The position numbers and the translations under genes are program-made. The notes below the pieces were generated by a model. The model saw nothing but the letters and a program-made list of their open reading frames with translations. It was not told the DNA's origin and did no database searches. A stretch of DNA of 64,000 nucleotides from Bacteroidales bacterium (GTDB taxonomy: Bacteria; Bacteroidota; Bacteroidia; Bacteroidales; Lentimicrobiaceae): assembly GCA_016788045.1 (NCBI GenBank), contig JAEUTG010000020.1, positions 1 through 64,000 of the forward strand, in the 5' to 3' direction. Positions 28,877 through 36,987 of the stretch are shown here, one piece after another (within the stretch, counting starts at the first letter, position 1; the number at the start of each line of letters is the position of its first letter).

Positions 28877-30184
28877 ATGATTCAGTTATTCCTCAGCCGT
28901 CTGGGCATCAGCCAGCTAAACCCCATGCAACAGGCTGCTTCCGCTGCAATTCAGGAAGGCAGGAATGTAGTACTATTGTCACCCACAGGTTCCGGAAAAA
29001 CCCTGGCCTTCCTGTTGCCCTTGCTGGAAATGTTTGACAAGGACAGGAGAGGTGTTCAGGCGTTGATTCTGGCTCCATCGCGCGAACTGGTGCTCCAGAT
29101 TGAACAGGTTTTTAAAAAGCTGCAGACCGGATTCAAGGTAAACAGCTGCTATGGCGGGCATCCTGTTTCCACCGAGCGTAACAACCTGAAGGAACCTCCG
29201 GTCCTGCTGATTGGAACCCCAGGCCGCATAGCCGACCATATCCGCCGGGAGCATGTAGACCTTACCGGGGTCCATACCCTGGTACTCGACGAGTTCGATA
29301 AATCCCTTGAACTCGGTTTTCAGAAAGAGATGGAATTTATCACCGGACGGCTGGATAACTTATCAACCCGCATCCTGACTTCTGCAACAAACATCGGTGT
29401 TATTCCCGGATTTACAGGGGTTATCAATCCTGAGATTCTTGATTTTACCATGAATACCGGACCCGCACAACTGCAGCTTAAAGCAGTCAGATCAGCGGGT
29501 ACTGACAAACTGGAAACCCTTTTTAACCTTGTCTGTTCTCTGAAAGAAGAGGCAAGCCTCATTTTCTGCAATCACCGCGAGGCCGTTGATCGCATCAGCG
29601 GGCACCTGCAGAAAGCGGGCCTCACCCATGGTGCTTATCATGGAGGCATGGAACAGGAAGACCGCGAATTGGCCCTCATCAGGTTCAGAAACGGAACACA
29701 CCATATTCTGCTCACTACCGATCTCGCATCGCGTGGACTCGATATACCTGAAATAAGGCATGTAATTCATTATCAGTTTCCTGTTACTGAAACTTCATGG
29801 ACGCACCGTAACGGACGCACAGCAAGAATGCATGCCTCCGGCGTTGCCTGGCTGGTAATGGCCGGGGATGAAAGGATGCCCGCCTTTATAAAGGATGAAC
29901 CGCAATTTGTGGATGTTTCCCCCTCACCAACACTTCCTGAACCCTCCCGTTGGGAAACCATTTATATCGGATTGGGCAAAAAGGATAAACTGAGCAGGAG
30001 TGATGTTGCCGGCTTTTTGATGCAGAAGGGAGGTCTTGACAAGGATGAACTCGGCAGGATTGAGATTCTCGATTATGCTTCCTTTGCAGCGGTGAGCAGT
30101 GAGAAAGTGAACCGTTTACTGAACCGCGTTGCCGGAGAGCAGATTAAGAAGAAGACAGCCAGAATCGCTGTTGCCCGAAAATAA
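28877..30184 (+). CDS. DEAD-box RNA helicase, DbpA-like
   Basis: This 435-residue ATP-dependent RNA helicase has the ordered motifs SPTGSGKT (I), PSRELVLQ (Ia), GTPGRI, DEFD in place of DEAD (II), TSATN in place of SAT (III), TTDLASRGLDIP (V) and HRNGRTAR (VI). The C-terminal ~80 residues (IGLGKKDKLSRSDVAGFLMQ onward) resemble the DbpA/CsdA RNA-binding domain, which in DbpA recognises 23S rRNA helix 92. A role in ribosome assembly is inferred. The gene stands alone. Confidence 0.9.
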   Translation: MIQLFLSRLGISQLNPMQQAASAAIQEGRNVVLLSPTGSGKTLAFLLPLLEMFDKDRRGVQALILAPSRELVLQIEQVFKKLQTGFKVNSCYGGHPVSTERNNLKEPPVLLIGTPGRIADHIRREHVDLTGVHTLVLDEFDKSLELGFQKEMEFITGRLDNLSTRILTSATNIGVIPGFTGVINPEILDFTMNTGPAQLQLKAVRSAGTDKLETLFNLVCSLKEEASLIFCNHREAVDRISGHLQKAGLTHGAYHGGMEQEDRELALIRFRNGTHHILLTTDLASRGLDIPEIRHVIHYQFPVTETSWTHRNGRTARMHASGVAWLVMAGDERMPAFIKDEPQFVDVSPSPTLPEPSRWETIYIGLGKKDKLSRSDVAGFLMQKGGLDKDELGRIEILDYASFAAVSSEKVNRLLNRVAGEQIKKKTARIAVARK

Positions 30185-30188
30185 AGGA

Positions 30189-30206
30189 GCCACCGCAATG
30201 GGTGGC
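30189..30206 (-). terminator. Possible terminator of the KASIII-like gene
   Basis: GCCACC (30189-30194) pairs with GGTGGC (30201-30206). On the minus strand the stem is followed after a few bases by a TTTATTTT tract. It lies about 45 bases after the KASIII stop. Stem is short. Confidence 0.4.
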
Positions 30207-30250
30207 CCGATATGTTCTGCTTATTGTCAGTAAAGTGCACTCCGGAAGGC

Positions 30251-31330
30251 TTACGGCATTTTATAAACCATGGCATTTACATGCATTCCGGCACCAACGG
30301 AGGCAAAAACAAAATGGTCGCCCGGATTGAGCGGATGATTGTCCACTTTTTTGTTCACAATCAGATCGAAAAGTATGGGAAGGGTAGCCACGGAGTTATT
30401 GCCCAGCCACGAAATGGTCATCGGCATGGAAAATTCAGGACGATCCTTAATGCCATACAATTCATAAAGCCTGTTTACAATGGCGTCGTCCATTTTTTCA
30501 TTGGCCTGATGGATCAGTATCCTTTCAATATCAGTGATGGGGATTCCACTCTTGTCAATCGCCGTTTTAATGGCAGTCGGTACAGTTTTGAGGGCATATT
30601 CATAAAGCTTCCTGCCGTTCATTTTCAGGTAAAGATCATCCCCTTTCTCAGGATTGAAAGACTTGCCCATCTGAAGCAGGAAGACCTGTTCAGCGGTATC
30701 GGTGCGGGTAACATGGGTGAGAATGCCCACCGGTTCCTCACTTTCAACAGCACTTACCACTACTGCGCCTGCGCCATCGGAATAGATCATACTGTCGCGG
30801 TCGTGGGGGTCACTTACCCTTGAGAGCGTTTCAGAGCCAATCACCAGTATGTTTCTGGCATCGCCGGAACGGATATAATAATCAGCCTGGATCAGTGCCT
30901 GCAGCCATCCCGGACATCCGAATGGTACATCATAAGCGACTGTGAATGGATTAAGAATGCCCAGTTTGTATTTTACCCTTGAGGCAAGGGCCGGAACAAT
31001 GTCAACGCGAGTGCTGCCATACTTTACATCGCCGAAATTGTGTGCAACGATGATATAATCCAGCGCTTCCCTGTCGATCCCTGCGCTGGCAAGGGCTTTC
31101 TCACCGGCGAAAAATGCAATATCAGAGTTCACATACTCATCTTCGATGTAACGGCGTTCATCGATACCGGTAATCTGCTGAAATTTCGAGATGATCTCTT
31201 CATTCGGCCTCTTAATGGGTTCTCCATTTGATTCCAGAAAGGTATTGGTCAGGAAATCCTGGTTCCTGACCAGCTTTATAGGAAGGTAACTACCTGTTCC
31301 TGTTATGACTGAGTATATTTTTTTTGACAT
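30251..31330 (-). CDS. 3-oxoacyl-ACP synthase III family protein (KASIII-like)
   Basis: The 359-residue thiolase-fold enzyme is of the FabH/KASIII kind, which condenses an acyl-CoA with malonyl-ACP or a similar acceptor. The catalytic triad is visible: Cys139 in PFGCPGWLQ, the His of ILIHQANEKM and the Asn of WLGNNSVATLP. The gene is not beside other fatty-acid genes, so it may be a second, specialised KASIII rather than the housekeeping FabH. Its leader contains a canonical terminator-like hairpin at 31350-31388. Confidence 0.88.
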   Translation of the reverse strand: MSKKIYSVITGTGSYLPIKLVRNQDFLTNTFLESNGEPIKRPNEEIISKFQQITGIDERRYIEDEYVNSDIAFFAGEKALASAGIDREALDYIIVAHNFGDVKYGSTRVDIVPALASRVKYKLGILNPFTVAYDVPFGCPGWLQALIQADYYIRSGDARNILVIGSETLSRVSDPHDRDSMIYSDGAGAVVVSAVESEEPVGILTHVTRTDTAEQVFLLQMGKSFNPEKGDDLYLKMNGRKLYEYALKTVPTAIKTAIDKSGIPITDIERILIHQANEKMDDAIVNRLYELYGIKDRPEFSMPMTISWLGNNSVATLPILFDLIVNKKVDNHPLNPGDHFVFASVGAGMHVNAMVYKMP

Positions 31331-31349
31331 TTTTAATCTGCGTTAAACA

Positions 31350-31388
31350 AAAAAAACGGTTTATCACGGCAGTTGCGCTTGATAAACC
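31350..31388 (-). terminator. Terminator-like hairpin in the leader of the KASIII-like gene
   Basis: Minus strand: TGATAAACC-type arms at 31388-31380 and 31366-31358 form a perfect 9-bp stem with a 13-base loop, followed at once by G and eight T residues. It lies between a TAnnTTTG promoter (31439-31446) and the start codon at 31330. It either ends transcripts of the upstream HD gene or acts as an attenuator. Confidence 0.65.
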
Positions 31389-31438
31389 CTGAATTGGAAA
31401 GATGAAAAGACTGACAAAAAGCTTGACTTTTGAACGTG

Positions 31439-31471
31439 CAAAAATAGGTAATTTAGCGATTGAACAGACAA
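31439..31471 (-). promoter_or_regulatory. Putative promoter of the KASIII-like gene
   Basis: Minus strand: TTG at 31471-31469, a 22-base spacer, and TATTTTTG at 31446-31439. The predicted leader is about 100 bases and carries the terminator-like hairpin. No promoter fits between that hairpin and the start codon. Confidence 0.5.
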
Positions 31472-31519
31472 TTTCCCTTTTTTAAATGACAGATTGGGCT
31501 ATATTAATTTGGATATCAG

Positions 31520-32119
31520 CTACATATTCAGGATTTTGTGTTTATTGGTAAATTCGTCAAAGCTGAGGTATGATTTCAAGTGAGATTGGTAATATAATCC
31601 TTCGGCAAAGATTATACAGGTTTTTGTTTCCTTAAGTCTCAGGAAATCAGGGTTCAGGTCATCGGTTCCCAGCCGAATACGGTCGAGGGCATCAGCATCT
31701 TTGAGAATGGCCACCGTCAGGTAATCGGGATCATTTGTATCCAGTTCAGCGTTGGTTGAATGTAAGGTTACAGCCTTCCCTATCAGCCTGAAGTCATCTT
31801 CCGATGCGCCGTTCTCCCTGAAAAGCCCAAGGTATAAGGGTAATTTACGGGTAGCAGCATCGGCGCCATGGTGGGTGCAATAACCATCGTGCTGGCGCGA
31901 CATATCATGGATGTAGGCAGCAAAAAAAGCCGTTCTTGCTTCATGGATATGACCTGTAAGCAAACCCAGGTTGAGGGTGTGGTACATCACCCTGTAGGTA
32001 TGCAGAATGCCGTGCAGGGTGCTGTGGTGGTCAAACTGCTGCTCTGACAGTTGAAAGCTGCCGGAATGAATGCTGTATTTTTCGTCAAACGGATTCAAGA
32101 CAGATAGATATTTGAACAA
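31520..32119 (-). CDS. HD-domain protein (predicted phosphohydrolase)
   Basis: The 199-residue protein has HD-type metal ligands: HGILHTYRVMYHTL, the paired AAYIHDMSRQHDGYCTHHG, and a later KDADALDRIRLG. HD-domain proteins are mostly metal-dependent phosphohydrolases acting on nucleotides. The substrate is not apparent. It starts 41 bases after the MarC gene on the same strand and is probably co-transcribed with it. Confidence 0.8.
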   Translation of the reverse strand: MFKYLSVLNPFDEKYSIHSGSFQLSEQQFDHHSTLHGILHTYRVMYHTLNLGLLTGHIHEARTAFFAAYIHDMSRQHDGYCTHHGADAATRKLPLYLGLFRENGASEDDFRLIGKAVTLHSTNAELDTNDPDYLTVAILKDADALDRIRLGTDDLNPDFLRLKETKTCIIFAEGLYYQSHLKSYLSFDEFTNKHKILNM

Positions 32120-32160
32120 AAACCGGGCGGTCGGGAAACGGATACATTGTTGTGCGCGGT

Positions 32161-32808
32161 TCAGGAAGGAACGATGTTAAAGATAGATTGCAGTATGGGT
32201 TTCAGTCCGGCAAAGAAGAACTCAACTGCGATTACCATCATGATGAGACCCATCAGTTTCATCATGATTTTGTTACCGGTTTCGCCCAGCAAAGGAATAA
32301 TCTTACTGGCGCCCAGCAGGAAAAAGAGGGTGGTAAGCAGGGTGGCCACAATTGCAAGGAGCAGAACGAGTTTGAGTGGAAGGGTAGGGCTGTCTTCCAT
32401 TAGCACAATGGCATTGGTGATGGCACCGGGACCGGCAATGATGGGGATCCCCAACGGGGTAACAGAAATATCGTCAACATATTTTTTTACCAGTTCTTCA
32501 TCTACTTTAATACGGCTGATGCGTGCATGAAGCATTTCATAACCCATGATGAAGAAAATAATCCCGCCGACAACCCTGAAGCTGTTGACAGAGATGCCGA
32601 AGAATTTAAACAGCAGCTGACCGCCGAGTGCAAAAAGCATCAGGGTGATGAACGCTGTAATCACGGCTTTGACGGCTGTTCTTTTTCGCTGTGCTTCTGA
32701 GATATCAGCGGTCATGGTCATGAAAACAGGCATTACCCCCAGGGGGTTAATGATGGCAAAGAAAGAGGTAAAAAACAGCAGGGCTGTGGTAAACAGTTCG
32801 TGTGACAT
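32161..32808 (-). CDS. MarC family integral membrane protein
   Basis: The 215-residue protein has six hydrophobic segments and the family signature FAIINPLGVMPVFM near the N-terminus, with the repeat-half counterpart PLGIPIIAGPGAITNAIVL around residue 115. MarC proteins were once linked to multiple antibiotic resistance, which was later withdrawn; some act as amino-acid transporters. Substrate unknown. Confidence 0.92.
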   Translation of the reverse strand: MSHELFTTALLFFTSFFAIINPLGVMPVFMTMTADISEAQRKRTAVKAVITAFITLMLFALGGQLLFKFFGISVNSFRVVGGIIFFIMGYEMLHARISRIKVDEELVKKYVDDISVTPLGIPIIAGPGAITNAIVLMEDSPTLPLKLVLLLAIVATLLTTLFFLLGASKIIPLLGETGNKIMMKLMGLIMMVIAVEFFFAGLKPILQSIFNIVPS

Positions 32809-32873
32809 AGGCGTTTTTTCCGGCTCTGCGCGGGAAAGCAGAATGACGGTTGATTAATCAGGCAGATCATTAC

Positions 32874-32924
32874 AAATCCGGAAGCAATGACAGGCCTGGT
32901 GAGGGCTGCATTGCTTCCGGATTT
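32874..32924 (-). terminator. Perfect 16-bp inverted repeat after ftcD
   Basis: AAATCCGGAAGCAATG (32874-32889) and its exact complement (32909-32924) enclose a 19-base loop. The structure begins 9 bases after the ftcD stop. The T-tract is part of the stem rather than after it, so it may end transcription poorly and instead protect the mRNA end. Confidence 0.6.
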
Positions 32925-32932
32925 CCATCGGT

Positions 32933-34618
32933 TTATTTGATTTTGGCGTTAACGGTTTTCAGGATTCTTTCTTCGGCAATACAGGCTTGTTTTTCGAGTT
33001 CTGCACCTTCTGCGAGTACTTTTTCAACGTAGCTTTTATCGCTGAGTCCTGAAGCATTGATTTTTACATTCAGGTAAGCGCCCATAACGGCAGAGCGTGC
33101 TGCCAGGGCACCGACACCGGCGTCGGAAACGGAATTCGGGTTTCCGGTTTCAGCCATTGCTTCAATAATTTCCATGGCTTCAAACGACTTCCGCATAACG
33201 CGGAGGGGTATTTCAATGGCATAACGGGTGGCTTCTTCGATGGCTTCAGCCCTTGCAGCTTTTTCCAGATCGTTGCCTTTCGGAAGCCCGAAAGCATTCA
33301 TGATTTTGTTAAAGGCATTGGTGTCTTCATCCACAAGAAAGAGCAATTCATCTTTCAATGCCTGTCCTTTTTCGGCCCACTGTGAAAACTCCTCCCAGCG
33401 CTCATCCCAGCCAGGTTTGTGCGACGACAGGTTGGCCACCATGGTGCCCAGTGAAATGCCCAGTACGCCCATATAGGCGGAAATGGACCCTCCGCCGGGG
33501 GCAGGTGATTCAGAGGCTGTTTCATCGGCAAAAGCACGGCAGGTCTTGTCCATGAGCAGATGCCCGGTTTTTTCCTCCAGTACAAATTCAATGATTTTTT
33601 CAGCCGGGTTGAAGGGTTTGAGATCGTCGAGCCCCAGCGACTTCACAGCAATTTTAATCAGCTCATCCTGCGAAACGCCCACCGATCTCTGTTGTTTTTT
33701 CAGGAAATATTTACCGGCATCAGTAAATACTTTCAGGGGGGCGAGTCCGACCAGTTCTGAGCCAGTCACCCTCATTCCGCGTTCAGCGGCTTTTTTACAG
33801 GCTTCCTCAAAAGCAACATGTACCGGGGTGATGCTGATGTTTGTCAGGTTGATGGATACCTGGGCAATTCCATACTCTTCGATGAACCAGCCAATGGCTT
33901 TGCAGGCCTTCAGGGTGCCCGGAATATCGATCTGCTTCCCGTTTTCATCCTTCATGATTTTCCCGGTAACCGGATTGCCTTCGCGCATCGGCCTGCCCTT
34001 TTCGCGGATATCGAAAGCAACAGCATTGGCACGGCGGGTGCTGGTGGAGTTGAGGTTAACATTGTAGGCAACCAGAAAGTCGCGGGCTCCGACAGCGATA
34101 GCCCCGGTCCGGGGAAGAAATTCAGCAGGTCCGAAATCCGGTTTCCAGCCAGCCTCGCTCAGTTTCTTTGAAAGTCCTTCGTATTCTCCTGAACGGCAAT
34201 AAGCAAGGTTCCGGCGTTCCGGCTGAAGTGCCGCTTCTTCATAACAGTAGACAGGAATCCCCAGCTCTTTGCCAATCCTCTCAGCCAGCCTGTGGGCATA
34301 TTTCACGGTCTCCTCCATCGTGATGTTGGAAATGGGAACCAACGGGCAGACGTCTGTGGCACCAAACCGGGGGTGTGCACCGCTATGTTTCGACATGTCG
34401 ATGAGTTCCATGGCTTTTCTTACTGCCTGAAAAGCAGCTTCAATCACCTGTTCCGGTTCGCCGGCAATGGTGACCACCGTTCTGTTGGTTGCAGCACCCG
34501 GATCCACATCGAGCAGTTTGACTCCTTCCACGGATTTTATCTGATCGGTAATCTGTCCGATGATCTCCATATTTCGTCCCTCGCTGAAATTGGGGACACA
34601 TTCAATAATCTGTTTCAT
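32933..34618 (-). CDS. ftcD: Bifunctional glutamate formimidoyltransferase / formimidoyl-THF cyclodeaminase
   Basis: This 561-residue fused enzyme ends histidine degradation: it moves the formimino group of N-formimino-glutamate to tetrahydrofolate, then releases ammonia to give methenyl-THF. The N-terminal transferase (about residues 1-330) has CVPNFSEGRN and SKHSGAHPRFGATDVCP with the catalytic histidine. The C-terminal cyclodeaminase (from about 350) has SESPAPGGGSISAYMG. Full-length fusions like this are known from Bacteroidota and animals. hutI lies 0.8 kb away on the same strand; hutH and hutU are not in the window. Confidence 0.95.
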   Translation of the reverse strand: MKQIIECVPNFSEGRNMEIIGQITDQIKSVEGVKLLDVDPGAATNRTVVTIAGEPEQVIEAAFQAVRKAMELIDMSKHSGAHPRFGATDVCPLVPISNITMEETVKYAHRLAERIGKELGIPVYCYEEAALQPERRNLAYCRSGEYEGLSKKLSEAGWKPDFGPAEFLPRTGAIAVGARDFLVAYNVNLNSTSTRRANAVAFDIREKGRPMREGNPVTGKIMKDENGKQIDIPGTLKACKAIGWFIEEYGIAQVSINLTNISITPVHVAFEEACKKAAERGMRVTGSELVGLAPLKVFTDAGKYFLKKQQRSVGVSQDELIKIAVKSLGLDDLKPFNPAEKIIEFVLEEKTGHLLMDKTCRAFADETASESPAPGGGSISAYMGVLGISLGTMVANLSSHKPGWDERWEEFSQWAEKGQALKDELLFLVDEDTNAFNKIMNAFGLPKGNDLEKAARAEAIEEATRYAIEIPLRVMRKSFEAMEIIEAMAETGNPNSVSDAGVGALAARSAVMGAYLNVKINASGLSDKSYVEKVLAEGAELEKQACIAEERILKTVNAKIK

Positions 34619-34747
34619 TTAGCCTCTGAAATTTTATGTTTTTGTAATTTTTAAGCTTGATTGAGTTTATACCAGGCGAAAGGTTAAAAGCACTCCTGTT
34701 AGGTAAGCCGTGAACGCAGAATCTGGATAGAGCAGTGGAAAAAATCT

Positions 34748-34775
34748 GCATGGAGCATGGAGCATGGAGCATGGA
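34748..34775. repeat. Left heptamer array (GCATGGA x4)
   Basis: Four perfect head-to-tail copies of GCATGGA. The array is the inverted counterpart of the longer array at 35356-35432 on the other side of the four-helix-bundle gene. Confidence 0.95.
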
Positions 34776-34806
34776 GCCTGTCTGACTGCTATCAGAGCAG
34801 GCAGGC
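34776..34806. repeat. Imperfect palindrome, related to 47780-47808
   Basis: The element begins GCCTGTCTGACTGC and ends GCAGGCAGGC. A closely similar element lies 13 kb away at 47780-47808, so this is a dispersed repeat family. Confidence 0.7.
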
Positions 34807-34921
34807 ATGTCCGGTTTGCCTGTAGCGGAAAGAGCATGCTGGCTTTCGTCATAGCAGGCAGGAATGGACATGATATTTCAAGATTGCTTTCAGAAACTGG
34901 TATTTTGCTCATGCATTGATT

Positions 34922-35290
34922 TTAGTTTGTTGGGTTCAGGAGAGCTCTTCTGAAATTGGTAATTTTTCTGCTTAATGCAGTTAAATCAGGAAAAATCTCT
35001 GAACGTATTTCCTGGTTTATAATTTTTCTTCTTTCAAAAATATACAGAATGTTTGCGCATTCAAAGATTGATCTTCGTGCGGTATTCAGAAAATTGGCAA
35101 AATCCTTGTCTGAATATGATCCTGAACCTTCTGCAATATTGTTCGTAATGCTCATGCATGCCGATCGGAACTGCTCAGCAAATTTAAAAAGTCTTTTGTT
35201 TTCAGCACTGTCTGCTATATCAAACAGTTTATCAGAGAGAGAAATCCCATCTTTCCAGATATCCATTTCTTCAAATCTGAAATCGCTCAT
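34922..35290 (-). CDS. Four-helix-bundle protein (S23 / 23S rRNA intervening-sequence protein family)
   Basis: The 122-residue all-helical protein fits the S23 family: FAEQFRSACMSITNNIAEGS, DFANFLNTARRSIFECANIL and a final helix SRKITNFRRALL. Relatives are encoded in intervening sequences of bacterial 23S rRNA genes, and the Avd proteins of diversity-generating retroelements share the fold. They are basic, and some bind nucleic acid. This copy is not inside an rRNA gene. It lies between heptamer arrays at 34748-34775 and 35356-35432 that are inverted to each other, which suggests a mobile or formerly mobile cassette inserted between ftcD and hutI. Confidence 0.88.
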   Translation of the reverse strand: MSDFRFEEMDIWKDGISLSDKLFDIADSAENKRLFKFAEQFRSACMSITNNIAEGSGSYSDKDFANFLNTARRSIFECANILYIFERRKIINQEIRSEIFPDLTALSRKITNFRRALLNPTN

Positions 35291-35355
35291 TTATTTCGAT
35301 TTTACGTATGTAGAACCAATCAATAAAATTCAGAATTTTTTTAATTTTTCAGGCA

Positions 35356-35432
35356 CCCCATGCCCCATGCTCCATGCTCCAAGCCGCATGCTCCAAGCCG
35401 CATGCTCCAAGCCGCATGCTCCAAGCCCCATG
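35356..35432. repeat. Right heptamer array (11 units)
   Basis: Eleven consecutive 7-base units: CCCCATG twice, CTCCATG, then alternating CTCCAAG and CCGCATG, ending CCCCATG. In the reverse direction CTCCATG-type units match the GCATGGA array on the other side of the S23 gene. It lies 6 bases before the stop of hutI. Confidence 0.95.
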
Positions 35433-35438
35433 CCAGTT

Positions 35439-36698
35439 TCAGAGTTTAACAATACTGCCATTTAAAATGACTGTTGCCACTTTATTACTGCCATAGGCAT
35501 AAGGCATATATTCAACTGAGGGAATCGGATGTGTGATGAAGACATTGGCCGTTTTCCCGATGGCGATGCTTCCCAGTTCGTCGCTGACCCCCATGGCATA
35601 GGCACCGTTGATGGTACAGGCATTGATGGCTTCTTCGGGCGTCATTCTGAACATGATGCTTCCCATGGAAAGGATGAGCTGCATATTGCCCGATGGGGAT
35701 GATCCCGGATTAAAGTCACTGGCCAGGGCGATGGGCAAACCCGCATCGATCATTTTGCGGGCCGGGGCATGAACCATGTTAAGGAAAAATGCAGCACCGG
35801 GAAGCAGGGTCGGCATGGTTTCACTCCCCAGCAGGGCTTCGATTTCTTCATCACCGGTATATTCGAGATGGTCAACCGATAGGGCATCGTATTTAACACC
35901 CACCTGAATGCCTCCTGAGTAATCCAGTTCATTGGCATGTATCTTCGGACGCAATCCGTGCTTAATGCCTGCCATAAGAATGCGTTCGGTCTGATCTGGC
36001 GTAAAGAAACCCCGATCGCAGAAAACATCGATAAAATCGGCGAGGTAGCCTGATGAAACCACGGGTATCATTTCATTGATAATCAGGTCAACATAATCAT
36101 CCTGGCGGCCTTTGTATTCTTCGGGGACAGCATGGGCCCCCAGAAATGTTGCTTTTATAGTAAGCGGGCTCAGGGCCTGAAGCCTTCTGATTACCCTGAG
36201 CATCTTCAGCTCATCTTCGGTATTCAGTCCATAGCCACTTTTGATCTCTACCGCACCGGTTCCATAGGCCATAATTTCGTTGAGCCTGGCAAGGGCCTGC
36301 TCGGTCAGTTCGTCTTCATCCGCTTCATGAAGCCGTTTCGAGGAGTTCAGAATCCCACCACCCCGTTTGGCGATCTCCTCATACGAGAGCCCTTTGATCT
36401 TGTCAACGTATTCAATCTCCCGGCTTCCGGCGTATACAAGGTGTGTATGCGAGTCGCAGAAAGAAGGGAATACCATACCTCCGCGGGCATTTAATGTCTG
36501 GCAGTCATCTGTTTCGTCTGTCAGAAACCTGAGCTCCTGTTTCTTCCCGAAGGCTTTGATTTTTCCGTCATCAATGAGTAAAAAGGCATCATCGATAACA
36601 TCGAGCCTTGACATGTCAGCTCCGGCCTTAAGCAGTTTTAACTCCTGGTCTGTTCCAACGAGCCTGCCTATGTTTGTAATTAATAGTTTTCCTGCCAT
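35439..36698 (-). CDS. hutI: Imidazolonepropionase
   Basis: HutI hydrolyses imidazolone-5-propanoate to N-formimino-glutamate in histidine degradation. The 419-residue amidohydrolase has the metal-binding HTHLVYAGSREIEY, VEIKSGYGLNTEDELKML, FLGAHAVP, HANELDYSGG and ALASDFNPGSSP, all in family order. I chose the ATG at 36698 because a TAACTTTG promoter element at 36753-36760 overlaps the longer start at 36755. Its product feeds the ftcD enzyme downstream; the S23 cassette splits the two genes. Confidence 0.95.
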   Translation of the reverse strand: MAGKLLITNIGRLVGTDQELKLLKAGADMSRLDVIDDAFLLIDDGKIKAFGKKQELRFLTDETDDCQTLNARGGMVFPSFCDSHTHLVYAGSREIEYVDKIKGLSYEEIAKRGGGILNSSKRLHEADEDELTEQALARLNEIMAYGTGAVEIKSGYGLNTEDELKMLRVIRRLQALSPLTIKATFLGAHAVPEEYKGRQDDYVDLIINEMIPVVSSGYLADFIDVFCDRGFFTPDQTERILMAGIKHGLRPKIHANELDYSGGIQVGVKYDALSVDHLEYTGDEEIEALLGSETMPTLLPGAAFFLNMVHAPARKMIDAGLPIALASDFNPGSSPSGNMQLILSMGSIMFRMTPEEAINACTINGAYAMGVSDELGSIAIGKTANVFITHPIPSVEYMPYAYGSNKVATVILNGSIVKL

Positions 36699-36752
36699 AA
36701 TGAACTGATTATTATGCATCAAAAATGACGACTCATCTTTTTCTATGCCTGG

Positions 36753-36760
36753 CAAAGTTA
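36753..36760 (-). promoter_or_regulatory. Putative -7 element of hutI
   Basis: Minus strand TAACTTTG, exact TAnnTTTG match, about 55 bases before the ATG at 36698. No clear -33 box. Confidence 0.45.
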
Positions 36761-36987
36761 ATAAATCGCATCATGTGGCCCTGATTTTGGTTGTTGATTC
36801 ACCCATAAATAATTCAGCAATCTTATAATGCTGGTGTTGAGGTGTTTAGCCATGGATGCGGGAAAATATTACAGCCAGCTGAATATATAGCTTACGCCTT
36901 GCTGAAATCAGGGCAGAAAAAGTGATATTGTTGCAGACAAAATCTGTTCTCAACTGTTATTGATCTTAACCATAATACAATTCTGAC

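Larger units (their letters stand above)
34619..34921. other. Gene-free stretch with heptamer array and palindromic element
   Basis: These 303 bases lie between ftcD and the four-helix-bundle gene. They hold the left heptamer array (34748-34775) and an imperfect palindrome (34776-34806). Short frames that cross it only translate the repeats. I see no promoter box for ftcD. Confidence 0.6.

Noticed and set aside
28877..30184. DEFD instead of DEAD as a sign of a decayed helicase
   Set aside because: The two acidic residues that matter (D and E) are kept, and all other helicase motifs are intact, so the gene looks functional.
34602..34912. Minus-strand frames across the left heptamer array
   Set aside because: Their peptides are mostly the translated GCATGGA repeat (HAPCSM-type) and they overlap each other and the ftcD leader.
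35356..35432. Heptamer array as a CRISPR array
   Set aside because: The units are 7 bases with no spacers, and no cas genes are near.
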